Below are positions 6,982 through 15,225 of a stretch of DNA of 16,256 nt, in pieces (within the stretch, counting starts at the first letter, position 1; every line of letters begins with the position of its first letter). A program made the translations under genes and the position numbers. The DNA is taken from contig QFQD01000078.1 of NCBI GenBank assembly GCA_003241485.1, positions 1-16,256 on the forward strand, in the 5' to 3' direction. Origin of the DNA: Ancylobacter novellus (GTDB taxonomy: Bacteria > Pseudomonadota > Alphaproteobacteria > Rhizobiales > Xanthobacteraceae). The notes under the pieces are model-generated. The model saw only the letters and a list, made by a program, of their open reading frames with translations. It was not told where the DNA came from and did no database searches.

Positions 6982-7009
6982 TCCCGGCGCGCCGCGGGGC
7001 CGGGGATCA
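6979..7009. terminator. Convergent hairpin spanning two stop codons
   Basis: TGATCCCGGC at 6979-6988 pairs with GCCGGGGATCA at 6999-7009, a 10-bp stem with one bulged G. The left arm begins with the TGA of the CDF-fold gene. The right arm ends with the reverse-strand TGA of the small gene. There is no T-run on either side, so it may work as a 3'-end stabiliser or weak bidirectional terminator. Confidence 0.45.
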
Positions 7010-7291
7010 ATCCTCGCCCTTGTCGGAGAAGGCTCCGCCGAAGCGCTTCATCACCGCCTCGCGCGCGGCGAGGACGCGGCGTTCGTAGTCCTCCGCCATC
7101 GGCTCGGTCAGCACGCTTTCCAGCCCGGCCAGCAGCGCCCAGAGCGCGGGAATCTCCGCCTCGTCCTCGATGAAGTCGAGCAGCGCCTCACCATCGGCAT
7201 CGTCGACGGTGCGCGACAGGAACTCAAACAGCACGACCGCCACGGAGCGGTCGATGACAAGGGTGATTTCGTCGTCCGCCGGCTGGCCCAT
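7007..7291 (-). CDS. Small acidic protein of unknown function
   Basis: I do not recognise this 94-residue protein. It is strongly acidic (23 Asp/Glu against 8 Lys/Arg), has no cysteine, no signal peptide and no membrane helix, and looks mostly helical: VAVVLFEFLSRTVDD, then ALLDFIEDEAEIPALWALLAGLESVL, then a charged tail rich in Glu and Arg. It should be cytoplasmic. The start is supported by AAAGGGAAG 3-10 bases upstream of the ATG on the minus strand. It is transcribed divergently from prmB across a 153-base gap and converges with the CDF-fold gene. Coding status rests on the good ribosome-binding site, its fit in the gap between two secure genes, and ordinary residue composition. No function is proposed. 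Confidence 0.72.
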   Translation of the reverse strand: MGQPADDEITLVIDRSVAVVLFEFLSRTVDDADGEALLDFIEDEAEIPALWALLAGLESVLTEPMAEDYERRVLAAREAVMKRFGGAFSDKGED

Positions 7292-7444
7292 GCGCTTCCC
7301 TTTCGATGTCGCGTCTCCTTCCTATCGATCCATGACGTCACGATTACAAGCGGCGCCCGCGCGGTGCCGCCCGTCCGCCGCCCGGACGGCTTGCTTTCGC
7401 GCGCGCGGCGTGCTGACCCTCATCGACGAGAAGGAGACGGGTCG

Positions 7445-8386
7445 ATGACGGCAGCCGATGAACTGAGGACAGTGCGGGATTTCGTGCGCTATGCGGTGAG
7501 TCGCTTCACCGAGGCGGAGCTGGCCTTCGGCCACGGCACCACCACCGCACTGGACGAGGCCGCCTTCATCGTGCTGGAAGCGCTTCACCTGCCGGTGGAC
7601 GACCTCTCGCCCTGGCTCGACGCTCGGCTGACGCGGACTGAGCGCGAGCGTCTCGCGGACCTGATCGAGCGCCGCTGCACCACCCGCGAACCCGCCGCCT
7701 ATCTGCTCGGCCGCACCTATATCCGCTCCGTGCCCTTCAAGAGCGACCGCCGCGCCATTGTGCCGCGCTCTTTCATCGGTGAGCTGATGGCCAGCGACCT
7801 GTTCGGCGGCGCCGGCTTTTCGCTGATCGAGGAGCCGGAAGCCGTAGGCCGCGTCTTGGACCTGTGCACCGGTTCGGGCTGCCTCGCCATCCTCGCGGCG
7901 ATGTTCTTCCCCAATGCCCAGCTCGACGCCGTCGACATTTCGCCCGAGGCGCTGTCACTGGCAGCTGAGAACGTCGCCGGGCACGAAATGGGCGACCGGG
8001 TGACCCTGATCCAAGGCGATCTTTTCGGCCCTCTGACCGGCCGGCTTTACGACCTCATCATCACCAACCCGCCTTATGTCGACGCGCAGGCCATGGCCTC
8101 CCTGCCGGAAGAGTATCGCCATGAGCCGACGCTGGCCTTCGATGGCGGGCCGGACGGTCTGGACATCGTGCGCCGCATCCTCGCGCAGGCACCCGCGCAT
8201 CTGACGGGGCGCGGCGGCATCATCTGCGAGATCGGCACCGGCAAGGAAATCCTCGAAGCCGAGTTCCCCGACCTGCCGTTCCTGTGGCTCGACACGGAGG
8301 ACAGCGAGGGCGAGGTGTTCTGGCTCTCGGCGCGCGACCTCGGCGCGGGCAAGGACCTGCGCGTCATCAGCCGCATGCCGCACTGA
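7445..8386 (+). CDS. prmB: Ribosomal protein uL3 N5-glutamine methyltransferase PrmB
   Basis: The 313-residue cytoplasmic enzyme methylates a glutamine side chain of ribosomal protein L3 (uL3) using SAM. The N-terminal helical substrate domain covers about 1-105. The Rossmann domain shows motif I VLDLCTGSGCLAI (about 137-149), acidic AVDIS (162-166) and the glutamine-binding NPPYVDAQ at 208-215. LPEEYRHEPTLAFDGGPDGL follows at 220-239; this separates PrmB from the paralogous release-factor methylase PrmC. The E. coli enzyme has 310 residues. The frame is open upstream to 6674, but the start is fixed by AAGGAG at 7431-7436, 8 bases before the ATG at 7445, and by family length. It is monocistronic or leads the beta-lactamase gene, which begins 105 bases downstream. 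Confidence 0.95.
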   Translation: MTAADELRTVRDFVRYAVSRFTEAELAFGHGTTTALDEAAFIVLEALHLPVDDLSPWLDARLTRTERERLADLIERRCTTREPAAYLLGRTYIRSVPFKSDRRAIVPRSFIGELMASDLFGGAGFSLIEEPEAVGRVLDLCTGSGCLAILAAMFFPNAQLDAVDISPEALSLAAENVAGHEMGDRVTLIQGDLFGPLTGRLYDLIITNPPYVDAQAMASLPEEYRHEPTLAFDGGPDGLDIVRRILAQAPAHLTGRGGIICEIGTGKEILEAEFPDLPFLWLDTEDSEGEVFWLSARDLGAGKDLRVISRMPH

Positions 8387-8491
8387 GGCGGCGCGCGGCA
8401 TCCGCGACATCCGTGGATTGACCGACGCCCGCCAGATTGTCGCCATGCCGGGCTGGTGGGTTGGCGCTCCCGCATCAGCCGTGAGCCGCCA

Positions 8492-9298
8492 ATGTTCCCG
8501 CGTATCGCCGCCGCTCTTCTCACGCTCGCCCTCGTCCCGGTCGCGGCGCAGGCGGAGACGCTGTGCACCGCCTTCGCCGACGCCGCGACCGGAAAGGTGC
8601 TGGTGCAGGAGGGCACTGGCTGCGAGGGGCGCGTGACCCCGGCCTCGACCTTCAAGATCCCGATCGCACTGATGGGCTATGATTCCGACATCCTCATCGA
8701 CGCCATGCAGCCGAGCTGGCCGTTCAAGCCGGGCTACGCCTCCTGGCGCGAGGAATGGAAACGCGACACCGACCCAGGCTACTGGATGAAGGAATCCGTG
8801 GTCTGGTACTCGCAGCAGATCACCACCAAACTCGGCGCCGCGCGCTTCAGGCGCTATGTCGACGGTTTTGGCTACGGCAATGAGGACATTTCAGGCGAAA
8901 AGGGCCGGCAGAACGGGCTGACCCACGCCTGGCTCAGTTCCTCGCTCGCCATCTCGCCGCTGGAGCAGGTCGCCTTCCTGTCCCGCATGCTGAACCGCAA
9001 GCTGCCGGTCTCCGACCATGCGGTGGCGATGACCGCCGCCATCACCGAGGTCGGCACCACCTCGAATGGCTGGAAAACGCATGGCAAGACCGGCATGGGC
9101 TTCGCGCTCGACAAGGCCGGCAAGCCGGTGCGCGGCAAGCCCTATGGCTGGTTCGTCGGCTGGGCCACGAAGGACGGGCGCAGCATCGTCTTCGCCCGGC
9201 TCGACCGCGACGCCAGCCGGCAGGAGACGCCCACCAGCTGGCGAGCCAAGCAGGACTTCCTCGCCAGGCTGCCGGCGAAGCTCGACGAACTGAAGTGA
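8492..9298 (+). CDS. Class D (OXA-type) beta-lactamase
   Basis: This 268-residue exported serine beta-lactamase hydrolyses beta-lactams in the periplasm. Residues 1-21 form a signal peptide with cleavage after AQA. All class D motifs are present: Ser52-Thr-Phe-Lys55 (nucleophile and the lysine that becomes carboxylated), Ser102-Val-Val104, Tyr128-Gly-Asn130, Trp147 in HAWLSSSLAISPLEQ, and Lys199-Thr-Gly201. The layout LCTAFADAATGK...C44 before PASTFKI and SVVWYSQQ resembles the chromosomal OXA-42/OXA-57 group of Burkholderia pseudomallei more than mobile OXA-1, -10 or -48 types; this is from memory of the family. ATG 8492 is preferred over GTG 8456, which would add 12 residues before the signal peptide. 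No integron or insertion sequence is beside it, so it looks intrinsic. Substrate range and expression are unknown. Confidence 0.93.
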   Translation: MFPRIAAALLTLALVPVAAQAETLCTAFADAATGKVLVQEGTGCEGRVTPASTFKIPIALMGYDSDILIDAMQPSWPFKPGYASWREEWKRDTDPGYWMKESVVWYSQQITTKLGAARFRRYVDGFGYGNEDISGEKGRQNGLTHAWLSSSLAISPLEQVAFLSRMLNRKLPVSDHAVAMTAAITEVGTTSNGWKTHGKTGMGFALDKAGKPVRGKPYGWFVGWATKDGRSIVFARLDRDASRQETPTSWRAKQDFLARLPAKLDELK

Positions 9299-9299
9299 A

Positions 9300-9313
9300 C
9301 CGGCAGGCGCCGG
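9300..9313. other. Short GC hairpin between convergent genes
   Basis: CCGGC at 9300-9304 and GCCGG at 9309-9313 with a 4-base loop sit in the 22-base gap between the beta-lactamase stop and the transglycosylase stop. No T-run follows on either strand, so a terminator role is weakly supported. Confidence 0.3.
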
Positions 9314-9320
9314 ACGCCCC

Positions 9321-10541
9321 TCACCCGCCGCGCTTCATGTGCTCCAGCACCTGCGCGTCGGGCCAGCAATCCAGCGGCAGCCCGTTCGCCTTCTGGTAGG
9401 CGCCGAGCGCGGAACGGGTCTTCATGCCGGCCTTGCCGTCGATCTTGTCGGCATAAAAGCCGTCGCGGGTCAGCACCTTCTGCATGAATTCGAGGTCGCG
9501 CGTCTTCACCAGCGCAATGTCGCGCCAGGGCTGCGCGAAGGGGCGGTCGTCCTCGATGCGGTCGGCGAGATGGCCGACATAGAGCACGTAGAGATCCGCG
9601 AAATTGTAGCTCTTGAGCACGAAGTAATTCGCCGGCGTGAGAAACGCCGGACCAAACGGGCCGGCTGGCATGATGATGGAGGCCGGATCCTTCATCGCGG
9701 CGGGCGGAATGCGCCGCCCGTCCGCCACCTTGATCCCGCGCTTGAGCCATTCGCCTATGGGAAGGCTCGCATCGGGCTCGGCCTGCGTGCAGTCGAAGCC
9801 GGTCGGAACGGCGATTTCATATGCCCAGCGCCGGCCGCCCTGCCAGCCCTTCTCCTTCAGCAGGCTCGCGGTCGCCGCCAGCGCTTCGGGCACCGAGGTC
9901 CAGATATTGGCGGTGCCATCGCCGTCGAGATCGACGCCATAGGTGAGATAGCCGGTAGGCATGAATTGGGTGAGGCCCATGGCACCGGCCCAGGAGCTTT
10001 TCATCTGCGCGCGCGTGACATGGCCGTCGTCGAGGATTTTCAGCGCGGCGAGGAACTCCGGCAGGAACTCGTCCTTGCGGCGGCCGACATAGGCCTGCGT
10101 GGCCACCACGCGCAGCGCGTCATAATTCAGCTTCGCCCCGCCAAAGGAGGTCTCACGCGCCCATATGGCGAGGAGGATCGGGCCGGGAACGCCGAAGCGC
10201 TTCTCGATGGCGGCCAGTTCCGCGCGGTACTGCGCCGCGAGCTTCCTTCCGCGCGCGGCATAGTTGGCGATGGCCTTTTCCGAGACATAGGCCGCGGGCG
10301 TCTGCACGAACTCAGCCTGCGCATCAGGCTTCTTCGGCTGGCCGGGAATGGCGAGGTCCGGCAGGGAATAGTCCGGCTCCAGCCCTTTCGTCTCCCGCTC
10401 GAAGGTGGCGCGGGAGATTCCCATCGCCTGCGCCGCCGGCCATTGCGCGGCGAGCCAGCGGTCGAAAGCCGGGTCGGCATTGGCGAGGGAGGCTGCGAAC
10501 AGGAAGACGAGGAAGGTGGCGAAACGGGGCGCGATGTGCAT
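9321..10541 (-). CDS. Lytic murein transglycosylase, MltB family with peptidoglycan-binding domain
   Basis: The 406-residue protein cleaves glycan strands of murein, leaving 1,6-anhydro ends. It has a signal peptide (1-22, cleavage after ANA) with no lipobox, so it should be soluble in the periplasm, unlike E. coli MltB lipoprotein. The SLT_2 domain spans about 24-320. Catalytic Glu130 lies in IWARETSFGG, followed by the WAGAMGLTQFMPTGYL stretch, the DLDGDGTANIW motif and GWQGGRRWAYEI. A PG_binding_1 domain follows at about 345-402 (DLEFMQKVL...IDGKAG...ALGAYQKANGLP). It is downstream of tam on the same strand with a 58-base gap and converges on the beta-lactamase. This proximity is of interest because in several bacteria murein turnover feeds beta-lactamase induction, but no ampR-type regulator is visible. 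Confidence 0.94.
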   Translation of the reverse strand: MHIAPRFATFLVFLFAASLANADPAFDRWLAAQWPAAQAMGISRATFERETKGLEPDYSLPDLAIPGQPKKPDAQAEFVQTPAAYVSEKAIANYAARGRKLAAQYRAELAAIEKRFGVPGPILLAIWARETSFGGAKLNYDALRVVATQAYVGRRKDEFLPEFLAALKILDDGHVTRAQMKSSWAGAMGLTQFMPTGYLTYGVDLDGDGTANIWTSVPEALAATASLLKEKGWQGGRRWAYEIAVPTGFDCTQAEPDASLPIGEWLKRGIKVADGRRIPPAAMKDPASIIMPAGPFGPAFLTPANYFVLKSYNFADLYVLYVGHLADRIEDDRPFAQPWRDIALVKTRDLEFMQKVLTRDGFYADKIDGKAGMKTRSALGAYQKANGLPLDCWPDAQVLEHMKRGG

Positions 10542-10599
10542 GCGCTTTCATTAGCGCAGTCGGGACGGATCGGAAAATCAGTGCCGGGGAAAAACGCCC

Positions 10600-11376
10600 T
10601 CAGCGTACCGCGAGAATGAACAGGCGCGGGAAGCGCAGCAGAACCTTGCCATCGACGCGCGGAGGATAGGCCTGCGCGATGCGAGCCGTGTAGTCGGCCA
10701 GGAAGGCGGCGCGCTCGCTCTCGTCCAGCGGCGCGAGATAGGGGCGCAGCGCCGTCGACTTGAACCACTCCACGATCGCACTCGCCCCCGCCAGCGGGTG
10801 ATTATAGTCGCTGTGCCAGATGTCGACATGCCGGGCCAGCGGCTTCAGCAGGTCGTAATAGGTACCGACCGAGGGCAGAACGTCGCGCGCCGCGCTGGCG
10901 AGCTTTTCCGCCCACGGACCGCTGGCGGCCGTTTCCGCCATCAGCCGGTGCGAGGACTCCTCGACATTATCGGGCATCTGCACCGCCAGCACGCCGCCCT
11001 CGGGCAGCGCGGCCAGCAGCCTCGCCAGCACGCCGGGATGGTCCGGCACCCATTGGAAGACAGCATTGCCGAAGATGAGATCGGTGCCAGCCGGCGGCTG
11101 CCAGCTTGCCACGTCCGCCACCTCGAAGCGGGCGGCGGGCAGACGCTCGGACGCCTGCTTCACCATGCTGGGCGAGGAATCGATACCGATCACCTGCGCC
11201 TGCGGCCAGCGCAGCGCGAGCAGTTCGGTCGAATTGCCCGGCCCGCAGCCGACATCAACCACCCGGCGCGCCTGCGCCAGCGGCACCTGCGCAAGAAGAT
11301 CGCGCGGCGGGCGGGTGCGCTCGTCCTCGAACGTCAGATAGAGCTTCGGGCTCCAATCTTCGGTCGTGCCGCGCAT
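10600..11376 (-). CDS. tam: Trans-aconitate 2-methyltransferase
   Basis: The 258-residue SAM-dependent enzyme methyl-esterifies trans-aconitate, an inhibitor of aconitase, in the cytoplasm. It tracks E. coli Tam throughout. Shared stretches are WSPKLYLTFEDERTRPPRDLL at the N-terminus, the SAM motif VVDVGCGPGNSTELL (Asp41 to Gly47 core), IGIDSSPSMV, DLIFGNAVFQWVPDH, GVLAVQMPDN, VDIWHSDYNHPL, TALRPYL and the closing LLRFPRLFILAVR. The start ATG follows a purine-rich GGGCAGGGCGGG. It begins 16 bases after the ettA stop, so the two are probably cotranscribed; the functional link between a translation factor and this metabolite-repair enzyme is not obvious. Confidence 0.94.
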   Translation of the reverse strand: MRGTTEDWSPKLYLTFEDERTRPPRDLLAQVPLAQARRVVDVGCGPGNSTELLALRWPQAQVIGIDSSPSMVKQASERLPAARFEVADVASWQPPAGTDLIFGNAVFQWVPDHPGVLARLLAALPEGGVLAVQMPDNVEESSHRLMAETAASGPWAEKLASAARDVLPSVGTYYDLLKPLARHVDIWHSDYNHPLAGASAIVEWFKSTALRPYLAPLDESERAAFLADYTARIAQAYPPRVDGKVLLRFPRLFILAVR

Positions 11377-11392
11377 CGCCCGCCCTGCCCGA

Positions 11393-13048
<1,656 letters not shown>

Positions 13049-13198
13049 GTGCCAGATCCTGCGCGTGCGGCGCGTCGTGGGCGCGCGGCGCGGCGCCGCC
13101 GCGTACGCCCTCGAAGCTGAAGAGAATGGGTCGGGCGCTATGTAAACCGCGCGCCCGCGAGCGGCAAGGCCGACGCCGCATGTCTTGCGTGCCCTGCG

Positions 13199-13218
13199 GG
13201 TCTGGCAGGCGCCAGACC
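13199..13218. repeat. Perfect 8-bp inverted repeat in the ettA / GGDEF divergent gap
   Basis: GGTCTGGC at 13199-13206 and GCCAGACC at 13211-13218 flank AGGC. The site lies 151 bases before the ettA start and 128 before the preferred GGDEF start, in a gap of 297 bases that holds no gene. As both genes point away from it and no T-run follows, an operator or 5'-leader hairpin is more likely than a terminator. A 7-base direct repeat GCCCTGC occurs at 13191 and 13222 around it. The remainder of the gap shows only GC-rich sequence and a more AT-rich stretch (13255-13315) that may hold the GGDEF promoter. Confidence 0.45.
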
Positions 13219-13345
13219 GGCGCCCTGCCCGGTTCCCGTGCGCTCGCGCACCATTCGGACAGTTACGTATTGTGCTATGTCAAAACGGGAAGATCGCTTC
13301 AACTGCATACGGGCAGGTGCTGCTCCTCTCCCTCGGCTCGGTGGT

Positions 13346-14305
13346 ATGCTCTCGCATCTTTCCGCGGATATCATCCGCCACGTCTATCTGAACTTCCCGG
13401 TCGCGACCTGCCTGATCGGACGCACCGGCCTGTTCCTGGCGGCCAATCGCGAATATGCGCGCCTGTTCGACCTGACGCCCGATGCCGTGGTGGGCCAGCA
13501 CTTTCGCGACCTGTGCGGCGAGGACATTTACGAGCTGGTGTTGCACGACTTCGCGACTTTCGATGCAGGCGGCAGCGTGCCGAACAAGGAATTCACCTCG
13601 GACGATCGTACCTTCATCGTGGCCTTGCGCCCGCTGATCCAGCCGGGTTGGCAGCGGGTCAGCGCCATATGCGTGGTGATGACCGACATCTCCGAACAGA
13701 AAACGCTGGAACGGCATCTGGCCGTCGCGAATGAACAACTCAGTGCCATGAACCGGCAGCTGGAGGAGGCTGCGCGCATTGATCCGGTCACCGGGCTGTG
13801 GAATCGGCGCGCGCTGGAGGAACTGCTGCCGCGCGAGATCGCGCGAAGCCGCCGCGACGGCACGCCGCTTTCAGTGCTGATGATCGATATCGACTACTTC
13901 AAGAAGTACAATGACCGCTATGGCCATCTCGCCGGCGACGTCGCGCTCCGCGCCGTGGGAAAGGCTATGGAGGGGGAACTCCAGCGTCCCGGCGACATGA
14001 TCGCCCGCTATGGCGGCGAGGAGTTCATGGTCGTGTTGCCGAACACAGATGCGACGGCGGCGCTGCAGGTCGCCCATCATCTGCGGAGCGCTGTGGCCGC
14101 GCGGACCATCAGCGACGAAACCAGCCATCTCGGCCGGATCACCATCAGCATCGGCGTGGCGAGCCTCAACGAGGTGGCGCGCGAGGCGGATATCGAGACC
14201 GTCCGCAACCTGCTCGTCCATCGCGCCGATCAGGCGCTCTATGCGGTGAAGTCGGAAGGCCGCGATGGCATCAGGCCCTACCTGGAGGCCCTTCCGAAGC
14301 TGTAG
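13346..14305 (+). CDS. PAS-GGDEF diguanylate cyclase
   Basis: The 319-residue cytoplasmic protein should make cyclic di-GMP from two GTP. Residues about 5-108 are PAS-like (VYLNFPVATCLIGRTGLF...AANREYARLFDLTPDAVVGQ, ending in VVMTDISEQ). A coiled-coil-like signalling helix follows (LERHLAVANEQLSAMNRQLEEA), then DPVTGLWNRRAL opens the GGDEF domain. The active site reads GGEEF at 223-227. The allosteric inhibitory site RxxD is intact as Arg214-Pro-Gly-Asp217, five residues before it. DIDYFKKYNDRYGHLAGD carries the metal-binding Asp. No membrane segment is visible, so the signal is likely intracellular. The start is uncertain: ATG 13277 and GTG 13238 are in frame but lie in an AT-richer, promoter-like stretch; 13346 begins just before the PAS fold. 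The ligand is unknown. Confidence 0.9.
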   Translation: MLSHLSADIIRHVYLNFPVATCLIGRTGLFLAANREYARLFDLTPDAVVGQHFRDLCGEDIYELVLHDFATFDAGGSVPNKEFTSDDRTFIVALRPLIQPGWQRVSAICVVMTDISEQKTLERHLAVANEQLSAMNRQLEEAARIDPVTGLWNRRALEELLPREIARSRRDGTPLSVLMIDIDYFKKYNDRYGHLAGDVALRAVGKAMEGELQRPGDMIARYGGEEFMVVLPNTDATAALQVAHHLRSAVAARTISDETSHLGRITISIGVASLNEVAREADIETVRNLLVHRADQALYAVKSEGRDGIRPYLEALPKL

Positions 14306-14359
14306 GCGCGGTCGCGGGACGACAAGCGCCACCTCTCCCGATTTAATGTCGAGGGTATT

Positions 14360-14384
14360 GGAACGCCATCGGGCGATAGGCGTT
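14360..14384 (+). promoter_or_regulatory. Predicted EcfG (general stress response) promoter of otsB
   Basis: GGAAC at 14360-14364 and CGTT at 14381-14384 are separated by exactly 16 bases, a full match to the EcfG consensus. It lies 61 bases before the preferred otsB start at 14446. Transcription would begin near 14390-14392. Trehalose-synthesis genes are known members of the general stress regulon in rhizobia, which supports the call. The match is seen; the activity is inferred. Confidence 0.75.
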
Positions 14385-14445
14385 AGGGTAGGGCATGGGA
14401 AGAAAATCCCTTATCCCGATACCAACAAAGAGCATCAAACTCGGT

Positions 14446-15225
14446 ATGGTGAGAGCAAGGACCGCAGCAGGTGATGACCTGCAACTTCTGCCGCGAGCCG
14501 ACTGGGCGCTCTTTCTGGATATTGACGGCACCCTGATCGAGCATGCCGACCATCCCGAAGGCATCTCCATCCCTACCTCCCTCCCCGATTTGCTGACCCG
14601 GTTGCAGTTCGCGCTCGACGGCGCGGTCGCGCTCGTCTCCGGCCGGACCATCGACTGGATGGACAGGCGCTTCGCGCCGGCACGCCTTGCCGCCTCCGGC
14701 CAGCACGGCGCCGAGATAAGGCTGGCACCCGACGCACCGGCTGTGCCGATCCCCACCCCCAAATGGCGCCGTCCGCTGGAAATGGCGCTGGAGCGCGAGA
14801 TGGCCGCCTGGCCGGGCGTGTTCATCGAGCACAAGCCCCTGTCACTTGCCGTGCATTTCCGCGCGGTAGCCTCGTCGGGCGAGGCCGTGATGGCGAAGGT
14901 GATCGAACTCGGCAGCGGGCTCGATGGCAGCGTCGAATTTCTCAAGGGCCGCTTCGTCATCGAGGTCAGGCAGGGCGGGCACGACAAGGGAACGGCGGTG
15001 CGCCAGTTCATGAACACCGCCCTGTTCACCGGCCGCAAGCCAATCTTCCTCGGTGACGATGTCACCGACGAGGATGGTTTCCGCGCCGCCCGCGCCGCCG
15101 GTGGACTTGCCGTCGCCATCGGCCCGCGAGCTACCCAACAGGCGGATTTCCGCCTCGACACGCCGGAGGAGGTGCGCCAGTGGCTCTCCGGCATCCCCGA
15201 GCTTTTGGAGCGCGTCGGCTCGTGA
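14446..15225 (+). CDS. otsB: Trehalose-6-phosphate phosphatase OtsB
   Basis: The 259-residue HAD phosphatase removes phosphate from trehalose 6-phosphate to give trehalose. Counting from ATG 14446, HAD motif I is FLDIDGTLIEHA with nucleophile Asp25 and acid/base Asp27; motif II is VSGRTIDW with Ser65; the cap region includes GQHGAEIR. Then come EVRQGGHDKG with Lys181 and motif IV FLGDDVTDEDGF with Asp204 and Asp205. An in-frame ATG at 14395 would add 17 residues unlike the family, lies only about 4 bases from the predicted transcription start, and the 14395-14445 stretch is AT-richer than any coding sequence nearby. I therefore read it as leader. The stop overlaps the start of the GH15 gene, implying coupled translation. 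Trehalose here is likely an osmotic or desiccation protectant. Confidence 0.93.
   Translation: MVRARTAAGDDLQLLPRADWALFLDIDGTLIEHADHPEGISIPTSLPDLLTRLQFALDGAVALVSGRTIDWMDRRFAPARLAASGQHGAEIRLAPDAPAVPIPTPKWRRPLEMALEREMAAWPGVFIEHKPLSLAVHFRAVASSGEAVMAKVIELGSGLDGSVEFLKGRFVIEVRQGGHDKGTAVRQFMNTALFTGRKPIFLGDDVTDEDGFRAARAAGGLAVAIGPRATQQADFRLDTPEEVRQWLSGIPELLERVGS

Noticed and set aside
6674..7444. Open frame running into prmB that would extend it by 257 residues
   Set aside because: It overlaps the 3' part of the CDF-fold gene and the whole opposite-strand small gene in another frame, has Arg/Pro/Ser-rich shadow composition, and the AAGGAG site at 7431-7436 plus family length set the prmB start at 7445.
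9339..10619. 426-codon open frame on the plus strand
   Set aside because: It is antisense to the lytic transglycosylase, which has a signal peptide, catalytic Glu and a peptidoglycan-binding domain.
14362..14384. Imperfect inverted repeat AACGCC...GGCGTT before otsB, first read as a hairpin
   Set aside because: Its arms are largely the -35 and -10 elements of the EcfG-type promoter, which explains the sequence better; the loop would be very tight and no T-run follows.
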